Shown: positions 26,357-34,734 of the stretch, piece after piece
Numbering within the stretch: position 1 is the first letter of the stretch
Layout of the letters: every line of letters starts with the position of its first letter
DNA from: Rubrivirga sp046845755
GTDB lineage: Bacteria > Bacteroidota > Rhodothermia > Rhodothermales > Rubricoccaceae
DNA: 64,000 nucleotides
Assembly: GCF_046845755.1 (NCBI RefSeq)
Contig: NZ_CP177357.1
Span: forward strand, 2,914,001-2,978,000
Reading direction: 5' to 3'
Notes under the pieces: model-generated
Told to the model about the DNA's origin: nothing
Databases searched by the model: none
What the model saw: only the letters and a program-made list of their open reading frames with translations
Made by a program: the position numbers and the translations under genes

Positions 26357-28057
26357 ATGGCCACCCATCAGGATGGGGGATTCCACCTCACCGAGACTCA
26401 CTGCCCCCTCCATCGCACCCTGATGGTCGTCCCGCTTTCCGCCCTCCCCTCCCCCGCGCTCGTGGTCGGCCCCGACGGCCGGGTCGACGCGGCGAACGCG
26501 CAGGCGCTCGCGGCGCTGGGCGACGTGGTCGGCCGGCCGGTCCGGGAGCTCGCCGTCGGCGCCCCGGCCGACGAGCCCGTGCCGCTCACGCTGGCGGGCA
26601 CCGACGGGACGTTCGCCACCCGGGCCCAGGCGTTCGAGGGGGGCACGCTCGTGGTGCTCACCGCGTCGCAGACGACGGACGCGCTCGACCCGACCCTGCT
26701 CGCGAAGGCCATCGACGCGGCCAACAACGCGGTCGTGGTGGCCGACCTGCGCGCGCCCGGCCAGCCGCTGCGCTACGTCAACCAGGGGTTCACGGCGCTT
26801 ACCGGCTACACCGCCGACGAGGCCGTCGGCCGCAACTGCCGGTTTCTGCAAGTCCGGAACGGCGTCCACGACGACACGGGCGACGGACAGGCCGAGGCGC
26901 TGGCCCGGGTCCGCCACGCCGTTCAGTCGGGCGAGCCGCTCGACGGCGGCGTCGTGCTCCGCAACTACACGAAGGACGGGCGGCTGTTCTACAACGAGCT
27001 CTTCCTGACGCCCGTCCGCGACGAGGACGGGACACTGACGCACATGGTCGGGGTGCAGAACGACGTGACGCGGTGGAAGCTGGCGGCGCACGAGGCGGCC
27101 AACGAGCGGGCCCACTTTGGCCGCGTCTTCGACGCCTCGGCGGCCCCGATGGGCCTGCTCGAGCGGGGCCCCGACGGGCTCGTCGTGACGACCGCCAACC
27201 CCGCCGCTCGCCACGCCTTCGGCGGCGCCGTCGCCGAGATCGCTACGAACCGGACGTGGCGCCACGCCGTCGCCAGCGCCGACCGGGACGGCCAGCCGTC
27301 GCGGTTCGACGTGGCGCTCGACGACGGCCGGACGCTTGAGGTCGTGCTCTCGCCCGTGCCCGGCGAGTACGAGCAGTTCCTCTACATGGCGACCGACGTG
27401 ACCGACGGGCGCGAGGCGACCGAAGACCTCCTGAACGTCTCGAACCGCCAGCTCCAGCAGATCGCCCAGGACATCCACGACGGCGTCGGCCAGTCGCTCG
27501 TCGGCGCCTCGATGCTGGCGTCGGTGCTGGCGCGCGACCTCGACGAGGCGCCGCAGGCCGCCGACGCCCGCCAGCTCCAGCAGCTGCTCGGCCGCTCGCT
27601 GGGCAGCCTGCGCAGCTTCGCGCTCGGGCTCGACCCCGTCGACATCGACCAGCTGGGCGTCGGCGAGGCGCTCCTGCGGCTGGTGGCGGAGGCCCGCGCC
27701 ACGTTCGACATCGACGTCGGGGTGGAGGACCGGATCGGTGGGCGGGGCGTCCGGCCCGACGCCCGGCTCGACGTGTACCGCGTGGCGCAGGAGGCGCTGA
27801 CGAACGCGGTCCGCCACGGCGGCGCGCGGGCGGTGCGGCTGGCGCTCTACTCCGGGCCCGACGGCGACGTGGTGCTCGACGTGGTCGACGACGGGTGCGG
27901 GATCGAGGCCGGCGCCTCGGCGTCGGGCGGGATGGGCATGCGCACGATGCGGGCCCGCGCCCAGCGCCACGGCGGGCACGTCGCCGTCGAGGGGCTCGAC
28001 GGCGGCGGCACGCGCGTCCGGCTCCAGATCCCCGCTGAGCGACTGTTCACCGGCTGA
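26357..28057 (+). CDS. LOV-domain blue-light histidine kinase (HisKA_3/NarL-partner type)
   Basis: 566 residues, no membrane segment. An N-terminal PAS-like region (~23-105) is followed by a LOV domain (~115-240): GRNCRFLQ at 158-165 holds the photoactive Cys161, and the flavin-contacting residues Asn203 (RNYTKDG), Asn213 (FYNEL) and Gln234 (VGVQNDV) are all present. A third PAS-like domain spans ~252-348. The kinase domain is of the HisKA_3 type, with phospho-acceptor His374 in AQDIHDGVGQSL, then an HATPase_c with EALTNAVRHGG and DDGCGI. In LOV kinases blue light forms an FMN-Cys adduct that changes autophosphorylation; the partner is normally a NarL-type regulator, not present here. It is divergent from the carotenoid desaturase. 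A Met at residue 23 is an alternative start. A strong intrinsic terminator lies 90 bp downstream. Confidence 0.92.
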   Translation: MATHQDGGFHLTETHCPLHRTLMVVPLSALPSPALVVGPDGRVDAANAQALAALGDVVGRPVRELAVGAPADEPVPLTLAGTDGTFATRAQAFEGGTLVVLTASQTTDALDPTLLAKAIDAANNAVVVADLRAPGQPLRYVNQGFTALTGYTADEAVGRNCRFLQVRNGVHDDTGDGQAEALARVRHAVQSGEPLDGGVVLRNYTKDGRLFYNELFLTPVRDEDGTLTHMVGVQNDVTRWKLAAHEAANERAHFGRVFDASAAPMGLLERGPDGLVVTTANPAARHAFGGAVAEIATNRTWRHAVASADRDGQPSRFDVALDDGRTLEVVLSPVPGEYEQFLYMATDVTDGREATEDLLNVSNRQLQQIAQDIHDGVGQSLVGASMLASVLARDLDEAPQAADARQLQQLLGRSLGSLRSFALGLDPVDIDQLGVGEALLRLVAEARATFDIDVGVEDRIGGRGVRPDARLDVYRVAQEALTNAVRHGGARAVRLALYSGPDGDVVLDVVDDGCGIEAGASASGGMGMRTMRARAQRHGGHVAVEGLDGGGTRVRLQIPAERLFTG

Positions 28058-28147
28058 CGCTCTTCTCGGCCGCCGCATACGAAGCCGGGAGGGGGCCCGT
28101 TATCAGCGGGCTACCCCCTGCGGTCGTGTGTGTGACGCAGGCTTTGA

Positions 28148-28182
28148 CCGGGGCGCCCTGCAACGGGCGCCCCGGTTTTTTT
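28148..28182 (+). terminator. Strong intrinsic terminator after the LOV kinase gene
   Basis: An 11-bp perfect stem (CCGGGGCGCCC 28148-28158 with its complement 28165-28175), 6-nt loop, followed at once by seven T's (28176-28182). It is the clearest Rho-independent terminator in the window and ends the sensor kinase transcript before htrA. The ~90 bp before it hold nothing I can identify. Confidence 0.92.
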
Positions 28183-28293
28183 AACAGCTCCTTGGCCGCG
28201 AGCCGCGCCCGACGGGCACCACGGCGCGCGAGGCGGCGTTGAGACCGGGCCGCTGGCGATGCGCCACGGCCGACCCGAGCCTCCCCCCGACTC

Positions 28294-29811
28294 ATGACTT
28301 CTCCCAAGCGAACCGCGTCCGTCGTCCTCCTCGTCGCCGCCGCCGTCGTCGGCGGCATCGTCTTCGTGACCTCCGCCGCCAACTTGGCCGGCCTGTCGAG
28401 CCTGTTTGGGCAGGCCGATGCCCAGGGCCGGCTCGCCGAGTCCGAGGCGGTCGCCACGGCCGAAGATCTGGGCCAGGCGTTCTCGTCGGTCGCCGAGCGC
28501 GTCAACCCGGCCGTCGTCCAGATCCAGTCCACGCGGCTGGCGCCGGCGGGCGCGCAGAACAGCCCGTTCGGGATGTCGCCGTTCGGCGGCGACGGCGCGC
28601 AGAGCGGGCTCGGCAGTGGCGCGTTCGTGTCGGCCGACGGCTACGTCGTCACCAACAACCACGTGATCGAGGACGCCGACGAGCTCCGCGTGGTGCTCTA
28701 CGACGGGCGCGAGCTCGAGGCCGAGGTCGTCGGGGCCGACGCCTTCTCGGACCTCGCCGTGCTCCGCGTCGAGGGCGACGACTTCCCGGCCCTCGCCTTC
28801 GGCGACTCCGATGCGCTCCGCGTCGGGCAGTGGGTGCTCGCGTTCGGGAGCCCGCTCTCGGCCGACTTGTCGAACACGGTCACCTCGGGCATCGTGTCGA
28901 GCCTGGGCCGCTTCTCGGGCGCGCCGGACCCGCGCGGCCGGCCGACCATCTCGACCTACATCCAGACCGACGCGGCCGTCAACCCGGGCAACTCGGGCGG
29001 CCCGCTCGTCAACCTGCGCGGCGAGATCGTCGGGATCAACTCGGCGATCGCGACGCGGACGGGCACGTTCAACGGCATCTCGTTCGCGCTCCCGGCGAAC
29101 GTCGTCCGCTCAACCGTCGAGCAGATCATCGACTCGGGCGTCGTCGAGCGCGGCTACCTCGGCATCTCGTTCGGCGCCGCCAGCCCGGCGCTGCGCCGCG
29201 CGTACGGCGTCGGCCCCGGCGCCGCGCTGATCAGCGAGATCGCCCCGGACGCGGCCGGCAACACGCCCGCCGCCGACGCCGGCTTGCGGCCCGACGACTT
29301 GATCACCTCGATCGACGGCGTGGAGCTGACCGACAACCGCCAGATCGTCTCCATCATCTCGAGCAAGCGGCCCGGCGACGTCGTCGAGATCGGCTACAAC
29401 CGCGACGGCGACGCCCGCACGGCGCGCGTGACGCTGGGCCGCCGGCCCGCGCCCGAGGCCATCAGCCAGAACGGCGGCGCAGCCCCGGACGACGCCGTCC
29501 GACGCCCGACGCAAGCCCCGGCGCGCATGGAGACACTGGGCATGACGCTGGAGACTGTCACCGCGCGCATCGCCCGCCAGGTCGGCGACGACGTCGCGGG
29601 CGTCGCCATCACCGACGTGGACCGGGGCTCGGAGGCGTACCGCGACGCCAACCTCCGGGCCGGCATGATCATCACTGAGATCGATCGCGAGCCAGTGGCG
29701 TCGGTGGCCGAGTTCGAAGCGGCGCTGGCGAAGGTCGACGCGGGCGACACGTTCCTCGTCCGCGTCCGGGCCGGAACGGCCTCGTTCCTGACGGCGCTGA
29801 CCAAGGAGTAG
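28294..29811 (+). CDS. HtrA/DegP-family periplasmic serine protease
   Basis: 505 residues. An N-terminal membrane anchor or signal (residues ~8-30) precedes a trypsin-like domain with the catalytic triad His123 (TNNHVI), Asp153 (FSDLAVL) and Ser234 (GNSGGPL). Two PDZ domains follow (~285-380 and ~410-505), the first with the carboxylate loop YLGISF, the second with MTLETVTARIARQVG. HtrA proteins degrade or refold damaged periplasmic proteins and regulate envelope stress responses. Length and two-PDZ layout match DegP/DegQ. It is preceded by a strong terminator, so it has its own promoter. The next gene starts 24 bp downstream behind its own promoter-like box. Confidence 0.94.
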   Translation: MTSPKRTASVVLLVAAAVVGGIVFVTSAANLAGLSSLFGQADAQGRLAESEAVATAEDLGQAFSSVAERVNPAVVQIQSTRLAPAGAQNSPFGMSPFGGDGAQSGLGSGAFVSADGYVVTNNHVIEDADELRVVLYDGRELEAEVVGADAFSDLAVLRVEGDDFPALAFGDSDALRVGQWVLAFGSPLSADLSNTVTSGIVSSLGRFSGAPDPRGRPTISTYIQTDAAVNPGNSGGPLVNLRGEIVGINSAIATRTGTFNGISFALPANVVRSTVEQIIDSGVVERGYLGISFGAASPALRRAYGVGPGAALISEIAPDAAGNTPAADAGLRPDDLITSIDGVELTDNRQIVSIISSKRPGDVVEIGYNRDGDARTARVTLGRRPAPEAISQNGGAAPDDAVRRPTQAPARMETLGMTLETVTARIARQVGDDVAGVAITDVDRGSEAYRDANLRAGMIITEIDREPVASVAEFEAALAKVDAGDTFLVRVRAGTASFLTALTKE

Positions 29812-29824
29812 GGCGGCGGGGCGG

Positions 29825-29832
29825 TAGGTTCG
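29825..29832 (+). promoter_or_regulatory. Possible -7 promoter box (TAGGTTCG) at the DUF3667 gene
   Basis: TAGGTTCG ends three bases before the ATG at 29836. If it is a -7 element the message would begin at or very near the start codon, i.e. be leaderless. An identical box lies before the DUF6498 and mlaE genes. Confidence 0.38.
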
Positions 29833-29835
29833 AGC

Positions 29836-30603
29836 ATGGACCTCGCCCCCGCCCCCCCTTGCGCGACGTGCGGCGCCGCGCTGCACGGCCCGTTTTGCGC
29901 CCGGTGCGGCCAGCACGTCCGGCCCGGCCGGCTGACGATGGGCGGCGTCGCGAGGGAGGCGCTCCACCACGTGTCGTCGCTCGACTCGAGGCTGGCGCGG
30001 ACCGCCGTCGACCTGGTGCGCCGGCCCGCTGGCCTGATCCGCGACGTGTTCGCGGGCCGGACGGTCCCGTACGCGGGCCCCGTCCGCTACTTCCTGCTGG
30101 CGGTCACGGCGGCCCAGCTGCTGGCGTTTTTCCTCGGGGACGTCTCGGAGATGGCCGAGGCCTACGCCGAGGGCTACCAGGGCAACCGGCCCACCGTCGA
30201 CGCGCTCGACCAGGCCGTCGTCGCCCAACGGATCGAGCAGTTCTGGGTGTTCGCGTTCGTCGGGATGGTCCCGTTCGTGACGCTGTGGAGCCGCTTCTTG
30301 CTCCGGCGATCGGGGCTGACGCTAGCGGAGCACGCGACCGCGCACCTCTACCTGCTTGGCCAGGTCGCGTTGGTCGGGCTCGGGCTGTCGATCGCGCTCG
30401 GCGAGTCGGTGCCGGGCCGGATCGGTTACGGGCTCGCGGCGCTCGTGCTCGCGCTCCCGTTCGGGCTGTACCTCTGGGCCAGCCTCGGCGTGTTCCGGCG
30501 GGGCCGGGTGTGGTCGCCGCTCGCGACGGCGCTCAGCCTCGTGCTCGGATTCGTGACGTACGGGATGGTGATCGGCACGGCGTACGTGGTCCTCGCCCGA
30601 TAG
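29836..30603 (+). CDS. DUF3667 zinc-ribbon membrane protein
   Basis: 255 residues. An N-terminal zinc ribbon (Cys9, Cys12, Cys21, Cys24 in CATCG...FCARCGQ) is followed by a short amphipathic region with 'LDSRLARTAVDLVRRPAGLIRDVFAGR' character and 'YAGPVRYFLLAV', both hallmarks of DUF3667. Four or five transmembrane helices fill ~85-255. The function of the family is unknown; it is common in Bacteroidota. The protein should sit in the inner membrane with the ribbon in the cytosol. It follows htrA by 24 bp but has its own TAGGTTCG box, and converges on the Rieske/FAD gene with 4 bp between stops. Confidence 0.85.
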   Translation: MDLAPAPPCATCGAALHGPFCARCGQHVRPGRLTMGGVAREALHHVSSLDSRLARTAVDLVRRPAGLIRDVFAGRTVPYAGPVRYFLLAVTAAQLLAFFLGDVSEMAEAYAEGYQGNRPTVDALDQAVVAQRIEQFWVFAFVGMVPFVTLWSRFLLRRSGLTLAEHATAHLYLLGQVALVGLGLSIALGESVPGRIGYGLAALVLALPFGLYLWASLGVFRRGRVWSPLATALSLVLGFVTYGMVIGTAYVVLAR

Positions 30604-30607
30604 CCCC

Positions 30608-32263
30608 TCACCCCACGTCGCGCAAGACGGCTTCGAGGTCGACGCCGGCGCGGAAGGCGGCGGGGGCGGGGAGCGCGCGACGGTCCAGGAGGCGCTGGGC
30701 GGCGGCGGCCTGGCGATCGCGCCCGACGGTCGCGATGGCGCGGACGGCGCCGCCGGAGACGTAGGCGGCCAGGAAGTCGCGGTCGTCGAGCGAGCCGTCG
30801 ACGATCACCTCGTCCCAGCGTTCGGCGTGGCCGACGTAGCGCAGGCTGAGGCCGAACTGGCCGGTCCAGAAAAAGGGCACGTCGGCGAAGGGGGCGACCT
30901 CGAGCGTCGGGTCGGTGTCCGCCAGCATGGCGTGCGCGGCGGCACGGCCGTGCTGCTGGGCGACGCGCCAGTGCTCGATGCGGACCGCCTTGCCGGTCCG
31001 GGCGTCGGGCACGACGGCCACGTCGCCAGCGGCGTAGAGGCCCGGCGCGGCGCGCAGGCGCTCGTCGACGATCAGTCCGCCGTCGTCGCGGCGGAAGTCG
31101 GCGCCCTCGAGGAACGCGGTCGCGGGCGAGACACCGACACCGAGCAGGACCACGTCCGCGGTGACGTGCCCGGCGGAGGTCTCGACGCGCAAGCGGCGCG
31201 GCGTCTCGGCCTCGGGGTCGGCCGCGACCGTGGTGATCCGCTGCACGTCCGCGCCGAGCCGGAACTGGACGCCCTGGTCGCGGGCGGCCTTTTCGAACAC
31301 GCCGCCCACGTCCGGGCCGAGCACGTTCTCAAACGGGGTCTCCTCGCGGCCGACGACGGTCACCGCCAGCCCCCGCCCGCGCAGGCTCGACGCCGCCTCC
31401 ATGCCGATAAACGAGGCGCCGATGATGGCGACGGACTCGGCATCCCCAACGCGGTCAGCCAGGGTGCGGGCGTCCTCCCACGAGCGCAAGAGCTGGACGC
31501 CGTCGAGCGTGGCGCCCTCGATGGGCAGGCGGCGGGGCGTGCCACCCGTCGCAACGAGCGCCACGTCGTAGGTCACGGTCTCGCCGTCCTCGAAGGTCGC
31601 CGTGCGGGCGTCGGGGTCGAGGGCCGAGACGGCGCGACCGGTCCACATCTCGATGCCGTGGCTCTCGTAGAAGGCGCCGTCGCGCAGGCGGAGCGCGGCG
31701 TCGTCGGGGTCGGCGAGGTAGCCCTTGGAGAGCTTGGTGCGGTCGTAGGGCGGCTTGGTCTCGGGCGTCGCCATCACGAGCCGCCCCCGGTAGCCCTGGG
31801 CGCGGAGGGCCTCGGCGCACGAGGCGGCCGCGGCACCCGCGCCGACGAGCAGGAACAGCCGGTCGTCGGCCGTGGCGTCCACGCTCGCCATCGCGGGCGT
31901 CTCGCCGTCGCTCTCGCGGTACGCGATCCCCTTGCCGTGCTCGTCGGCGTCGTCGGGCGCGGCGACGAGCACGTCGTCGCCGTCGACGCGGACGGGGAAG
32001 CGCCGGAGGGCGTCGAGCGCGGGCGGCTGGCAGAGGGCGCCCGAGGCCACGTCAAAGGCGGCGTGGTGCCAGGGGCAGACGACGGTCGTGCCGTCGAGCA
32101 CGCCGTCGGCGAGGGGGGCGCCGTAGTGCGTGCAGAAGGCGGTGCAGGCGTGGAAGGTGCCGTCGACGCGGGCCAGCAGCACGGCCGTGCCGTCGGCGTC
32201 GACCTGCCGCATCTCGCCGTCGGCGAGGTCGTGGATGGAGGCGACGCGGACGAACTCGGGCAT
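30608..32263 (-). CDS. Rieske/FAD pyridine-nucleotide oxidoreductase (AIFM3-like)
   Basis: 551 residues in one chain. An N-terminal Rieske [2Fe-2S] domain (~1-100) carries CTH at 44-46 and CPWHH at 63-67 (ligands Cys44, His46, Cys63, His66). A class-I pyridine nucleotide-disulfide oxidoreductase follows, with an FAD motif LLVGAGAAAASCAEALR (~136-152), PPYDRTKLSKGYL, an NAD-binding VAIIGASFIGMEAA (~282) and the GVGVSP and YAAGDVA blocks. The C-terminal ~85 residues form a reductase_C domain. The architecture matches AIFM3/Nfrl-type proteins and ferredoxin reductases of oxygenase systems, which pass electrons from NAD(P)H through FAD to a [2Fe-2S] centre. No oxygenase is adjacent, so the acceptor is unknown. 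The ATG at 32263 directly precedes the Rieske fold. Confidence 0.92.
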   Translation of the reverse strand: MPEFVRVASIHDLADGEMRQVDADGTAVLLARVDGTFHACTAFCTHYGAPLADGVLDGTTVVCPWHHAAFDVASGALCQPPALDALRRFPVRVDGDDVLVAAPDDADEHGKGIAYRESDGETPAMASVDATADDRLFLLVGAGAAAASCAEALRAQGYRGRLVMATPETKPPYDRTKLSKGYLADPDDAALRLRDGAFYESHGIEMWTGRAVSALDPDARTATFEDGETVTYDVALVATGGTPRRLPIEGATLDGVQLLRSWEDARTLADRVGDAESVAIIGASFIGMEAASSLRGRGLAVTVVGREETPFENVLGPDVGGVFEKAARDQGVQFRLGADVQRITTVAADPEAETPRRLRVETSAGHVTADVVLLGVGVSPATAFLEGADFRRDDGGLIVDERLRAAPGLYAAGDVAVVPDARTGKAVRIEHWRVAQQHGRAAAHAMLADTDPTLEVAPFADVPFFWTGQFGLSLRYVGHAERWDEVIVDGSLDDRDFLAAYVSGGAVRAIATVGRDRQAAAAQRLLDRRALPAPAAFRAGVDLEAVLRDVG

Positions 32264-32365
32264 GGGAACGGGGGAGCGGGGAGGGCCGAACGCGCCCCAG
32301 CGCGGACGGTGCCGGCGGGCCGACGGACGGGAGCGCCAGCGGGGCGGGCGCCCGAGACCCGGCGG

Positions 32366-32373
32366 TACCTTCG
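32366..32373 (+). promoter_or_regulatory. Possible -7 promoter box (TACCTTCG)
   Basis: TACCTTCG lies 27 bases upstream of the ACT-domain gene ATG, in the divergent space with the Rieske/FAD gene. It fits the recurrent TAnnTTCG box of the window. Confidence 0.35.
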
Positions 32374-32400
32374 GGCTCTGCCCCGCCGCTCGCGCCCGCC

Positions 32401-32841
32401 ATGCCCTCCGACGTCCGCGCCCTGATCGACCGCATCGCCTCGGCCCTGGGCCCGGAGGCGACGCCCGAGCGCGTCGAGCGCGTCGCCCGCGCCGTCCTCG
32501 ACGCCCGCTCAGAGGGTGCGGACCGCCCGCCCACCGCTCCGGTCCGAACCTCCGAGGGCCCGGCCGCCGACGCCACACGCGTCGTCGTCACGGCCTACGG
32601 CCACGACCGGCCGGGCGTGCTGGCGGCGGTCACCGCCGAGCTCTCGGCCGCCGGCGCCAACATCCTGGACGTGTCGCAGAAGGTCCTCCAGGGCTACTTC
32701 ACCGTCGTCCTGGTGGCCGACCTCGCGGGCGGGACCGACCTCGGCGCGGTCCGCGACGCGCTCACCGCTCGGGGCGAGGCGCTCGGCGCCCGCGTGCTCT
32801 TGCAGCACGAGGAGCTGTTCCAGGCGATGCACCGACCATGA
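32401..32841 (+). CDS. ACT-domain protein, UPF0237 type
   Basis: 146 residues. A helical, poorly conserved N-terminal extension (~1-55) precedes an ACT domain (~58-146) starting RVVVTAYGHDRPGVLAAVTAEL, then NILDVSQKVLQGYFTVVLV, and ending LLQHEELFQAMHRP, which is the signature of UPF0237 (QHE..F.AMHR). ACT domains bind amino acids or other small ligands and act as sensors. In many bacteria UPF0237 is immediately followed by UPF0210, as here but for one inserted gene. The ~55-residue N-terminal extension is longer than in most members. Its stop codon overlaps the start of the IVP gene (ATGA). Confidence 0.9.
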   Translation: MPSDVRALIDRIASALGPEATPERVERVARAVLDARSEGADRPPTAPVRTSEGPAADATRVVVTAYGHDRPGVLAAVTAELSAAGANILDVSQKVLQGYFTVVLVADLAGGTDLGAVRDALTARGEALGARVLLQHEELFQAMHRP

Positions 32842-33251
32842 GCAGGCAGGGGCCACCGGCGACCGGCCATCGGCCATCGGGGGAAGAGCGCCCGCGCCAG
32901 ATCCGGAGCTTCGAGGACCTCGAAGCGTGGCAGCTCGCGGTCGCGCTGGCCGAGGCGATGTACCGCGCGACCGATGCGTTCCCCGCGGAGGAGACGTTCG
33001 GCCTGCGGTCCCAGATGCGCCGCGCCGCCGTCTCCGTCCCCTCGAACATCGCCGAGGGGCGGGGCCGCCAGTCCCGCAAGGACTACGTCCGGTTCCTCCG
33101 CACCGCTCGCGGCTCGCTCTACGAACTGCGGACGCAGATCGAGATCGCCCGTCGTGTCGGCTTGATGCCCTCCGACGCCGCCCGCGCCCTCCGCGACGAC
33201 GCCGACCGTGTTGGTCGGGTGCTCCACGGGCTAACCCGTTCCCTCACGTAA
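32838..33251 (+). CDS. Four-helix-bundle protein, 23S rRNA-intervening-sequence (IVP) family
   Basis: 137 residues. After a low-complexity start, the segment 'IRSFEDLEAWQLAVALAEAMYRATDAFP' is followed by 'FGLRSQMRRAAVSVPSNIAEGRGRQS...YVRFLRTARGSLYELRTQIEIARRVG', the standard family pattern (W-Q-A, L..Q.RRAA.S.PSNIAEG, GSL.EL.TQ). IVPs fold as four helices, form pentamers, and are often encoded inside intervening sequences of 23S rRNA genes; others lie in chromosomal loci with unknown roles. The gene overlaps the ACT gene by ATGA and sits between it and its usual partner UPF0210. Near-complementary heptamer arrays flank it (32851-32884 and 33252-33278), the left one inside its first codons. 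The start could only be the ATG at 32838; there is no later Met before the fold. Confidence 0.9.
   Translation: MSRQGPPATGHRPSGEERPRQIRSFEDLEAWQLAVALAEAMYRATDAFPAEETFGLRSQMRRAAVSVPSNIAEGRGRQSRKDYVRFLRTARGSLYELRTQIEIARRVGLMPSDAARALRDDADRVGRVLHGLTRSLT
32851..32884. repeat. Left inverted heptamer array of the IVP gene
   Basis: A 34-bp stretch of 7-bp units (ACCGGCG, ACCGGCC, ATCGGCC, ATCGGGG) within the IVP gene start. Its first 17 bp and last 9 bp are perfectly complementary to 33252-33278; the middle differs by one extra heptamer plus one mismatch. Confidence 0.85.
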
Positions 33252-33278
33252 TCCCCCGATCGCCGGTCGCCGGTGGCC
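33252..33278. repeat. Right inverted heptamer array of the IVP gene
   Basis: 27 bp directly after the IVP stop codon, the reverse complement of 32851-32884 except for one missing heptamer and one mismatch. In RNA the two arms could pair and enclose the IVP gene in a ~430-nt loop. Confidence 0.85.
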
Positions 33279-33292
33279 GCCCCCCCCACCCC

Positions 33293-34675
33293 ATGTCCCT
33301 CGCCCTCTCCGAGATCCTCGACACCGTCCGCATGACGGAGGCCGACGCCTTCGACATCCGGACCGTCACGCTCGGGATCAGCCTGCGCGGGTGCGCCAGC
33401 CGCGACGCCGAGTCGACCCGGCGCAACATCTACGACCGCGTCACCCGGACGGCCGAGCAGCACGTGGCCGCGGCCCAGGACGTCGAGCGGCAGTACGGCG
33501 TGCGGATCGCCAACAAGCGCATCTCCATCACGCCCGCCGCGCTCGCGGCCGAGGGGCTCGACGCCCCAGGCTTCGTCCGGCTGGCGGAGACGCTCGACCA
33601 GGCCGCCACCGAGGTCGGCGTCGACTACATCGCCGGGTTCACCGCGCTCGTCGAGAAGGGCGCCACGCCGGGCGACGCGGCGCTCATCGAGGCGCTCCCC
33701 GAGGCGCTCGCGACGACCGGCCGCGTGTGCGGGTCGGTCGCCGTCGGGAGCACACAGGCCGGCATCAACGCGGATGCCGTACTGCAGGTGGCGCGCGCCA
33801 TCAAGGGCATGGCCGCGCGGACGGCCGACCGCGACTCGATCGGGTGCGCCAAGTTCGTGGCCTTCTGCAACGCCGTCGGCGACAACCCCTTCGTGGCGGG
33901 CGCCTTCCACGGGCCGTCCGAGCCCGGCGCCGCGCTCAACGTCGGCATCTCCGGCCCGGGCGTCGTGCTCCGCGCCGTCGAGGCCGTCGGCGACCGGGGC
34001 GACTTCGGGGCCGTCACGGACGCCATCAAGACGGCCGCCTTCAAGATCACGCGCGCGGGCGAACTGATCGGCCGGCGCGTGGCCGAGCGGCTGCGCGAGC
34101 GGTCGGGGCAGGCCATCCCGTTCGGCGTCGTCGACATCTCGCTGGCGCCGACGCCCGCCGAGCGCGACTCGGTCGGCGACGTGCTCAAGGCGTTCGGGCT
34201 TGAACACGTCGGCGCGCCCGGGACGACGGCGGCGCTCGCGATGCTCAACGAGGCCGTCAAGCGCGGCGGGCTGATGGCGGCCCGGCACGTCGGCGGGCTG
34301 AGCGGCGCGTTCATGCCCGTCAGCGAGGACCAGGCGATGATCGAGGCGGCGGCGGCGGGGCACCTGTCGCTCGAAAAGCTGGAGGCGATGAGCGCGATCT
34401 GCTCGGTCGGCCTCGACATGGTCGCCATCCCCGGCGACACCTCCGCCGAGACGATCGCGGGCATCCTGTTCGACGAGTTCGCCATCGGCATGATCAACGA
34501 CAAGACGACGGCCGTGCGGCTCTTGCCGGTCGCCGGCAAGGGCGTCGGCGAGTGGGCCGACTACGGCGGGCTGCTCGGGCGCGCCCCGATCCAGCCGGTG
34601 TCGCAGGTCTCGAACGCCGTCTTCGCGCACCGCGGCGGCCGGATCCCGGCGCCGATTCGGAGCCTGACGAACTGA
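33293..34675 (+). CDS. PFL family protein, UPF0210 (DUF711)
   Basis: 460 residues, full length. It opens MSLALSEILDTVRM.EADAFDIRTVTLGISLRGCA, followed by 'RVCGSVAVGSTQAGINADAV', 'GCAKFVAFCNAVGDNPFVAGAFHG', 'ALNVGISGPGVV', and ends 'MINDKTTAVRLLPVAGKGVGEWADYGGLLG', all strong UPF0210 blocks. The fold is related to glycyl radical enzymes of the pyruvate formate-lyase superfamily, but the activity is unknown. The family is nearly always next to a UPF0237 ACT protein, presumably its regulator or partner; here the IVP gene lies between. Cytosolic. The ATG at 33293 is the family start. The run of C's between IR and ATG contains no Shine-Dalgarno. Confidence 0.93.
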   Translation: MSLALSEILDTVRMTEADAFDIRTVTLGISLRGCASRDAESTRRNIYDRVTRTAEQHVAAAQDVERQYGVRIANKRISITPAALAAEGLDAPGFVRLAETLDQAATEVGVDYIAGFTALVEKGATPGDAALIEALPEALATTGRVCGSVAVGSTQAGINADAVLQVARAIKGMAARTADRDSIGCAKFVAFCNAVGDNPFVAGAFHGPSEPGAALNVGISGPGVVLRAVEAVGDRGDFGAVTDAIKTAAFKITRAGELIGRRVAERLRERSGQAIPFGVVDISLAPTPAERDSVGDVLKAFGLEHVGAPGTTAALAMLNEAVKRGGLMAARHVGGLSGAFMPVSEDQAMIEAAAAGHLSLEKLEAMSAICSVGLDMVAIPGDTSAETIAGILFDEFAIGMINDKTTAVRLLPVAGKGVGEWADYGGLLGRAPIQPVSQVSNAVFAHRGGRIPAPIRSLTN

Positions 34676-34698
34676 TGCGTGGCTCGATGACCAACGCT

Positions 34699-34704
34699 TA
34701 TAAT
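34699..34704 (+). promoter_or_regulatory. TATAAT-like -10 box upstream of the DUF6232-like gene
   Basis: TATAAT, inside TTATAATTA, lies 30 bases upstream of the ATG at 34735, in a short AT-richer spacer that is unusual for this genome. No good -35 is seen 17 bp upstream. Confidence 0.35.
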
Positions 34705-34734
34705 TAGCGCTCGGCCGGTCACCAATCAGCCCGC

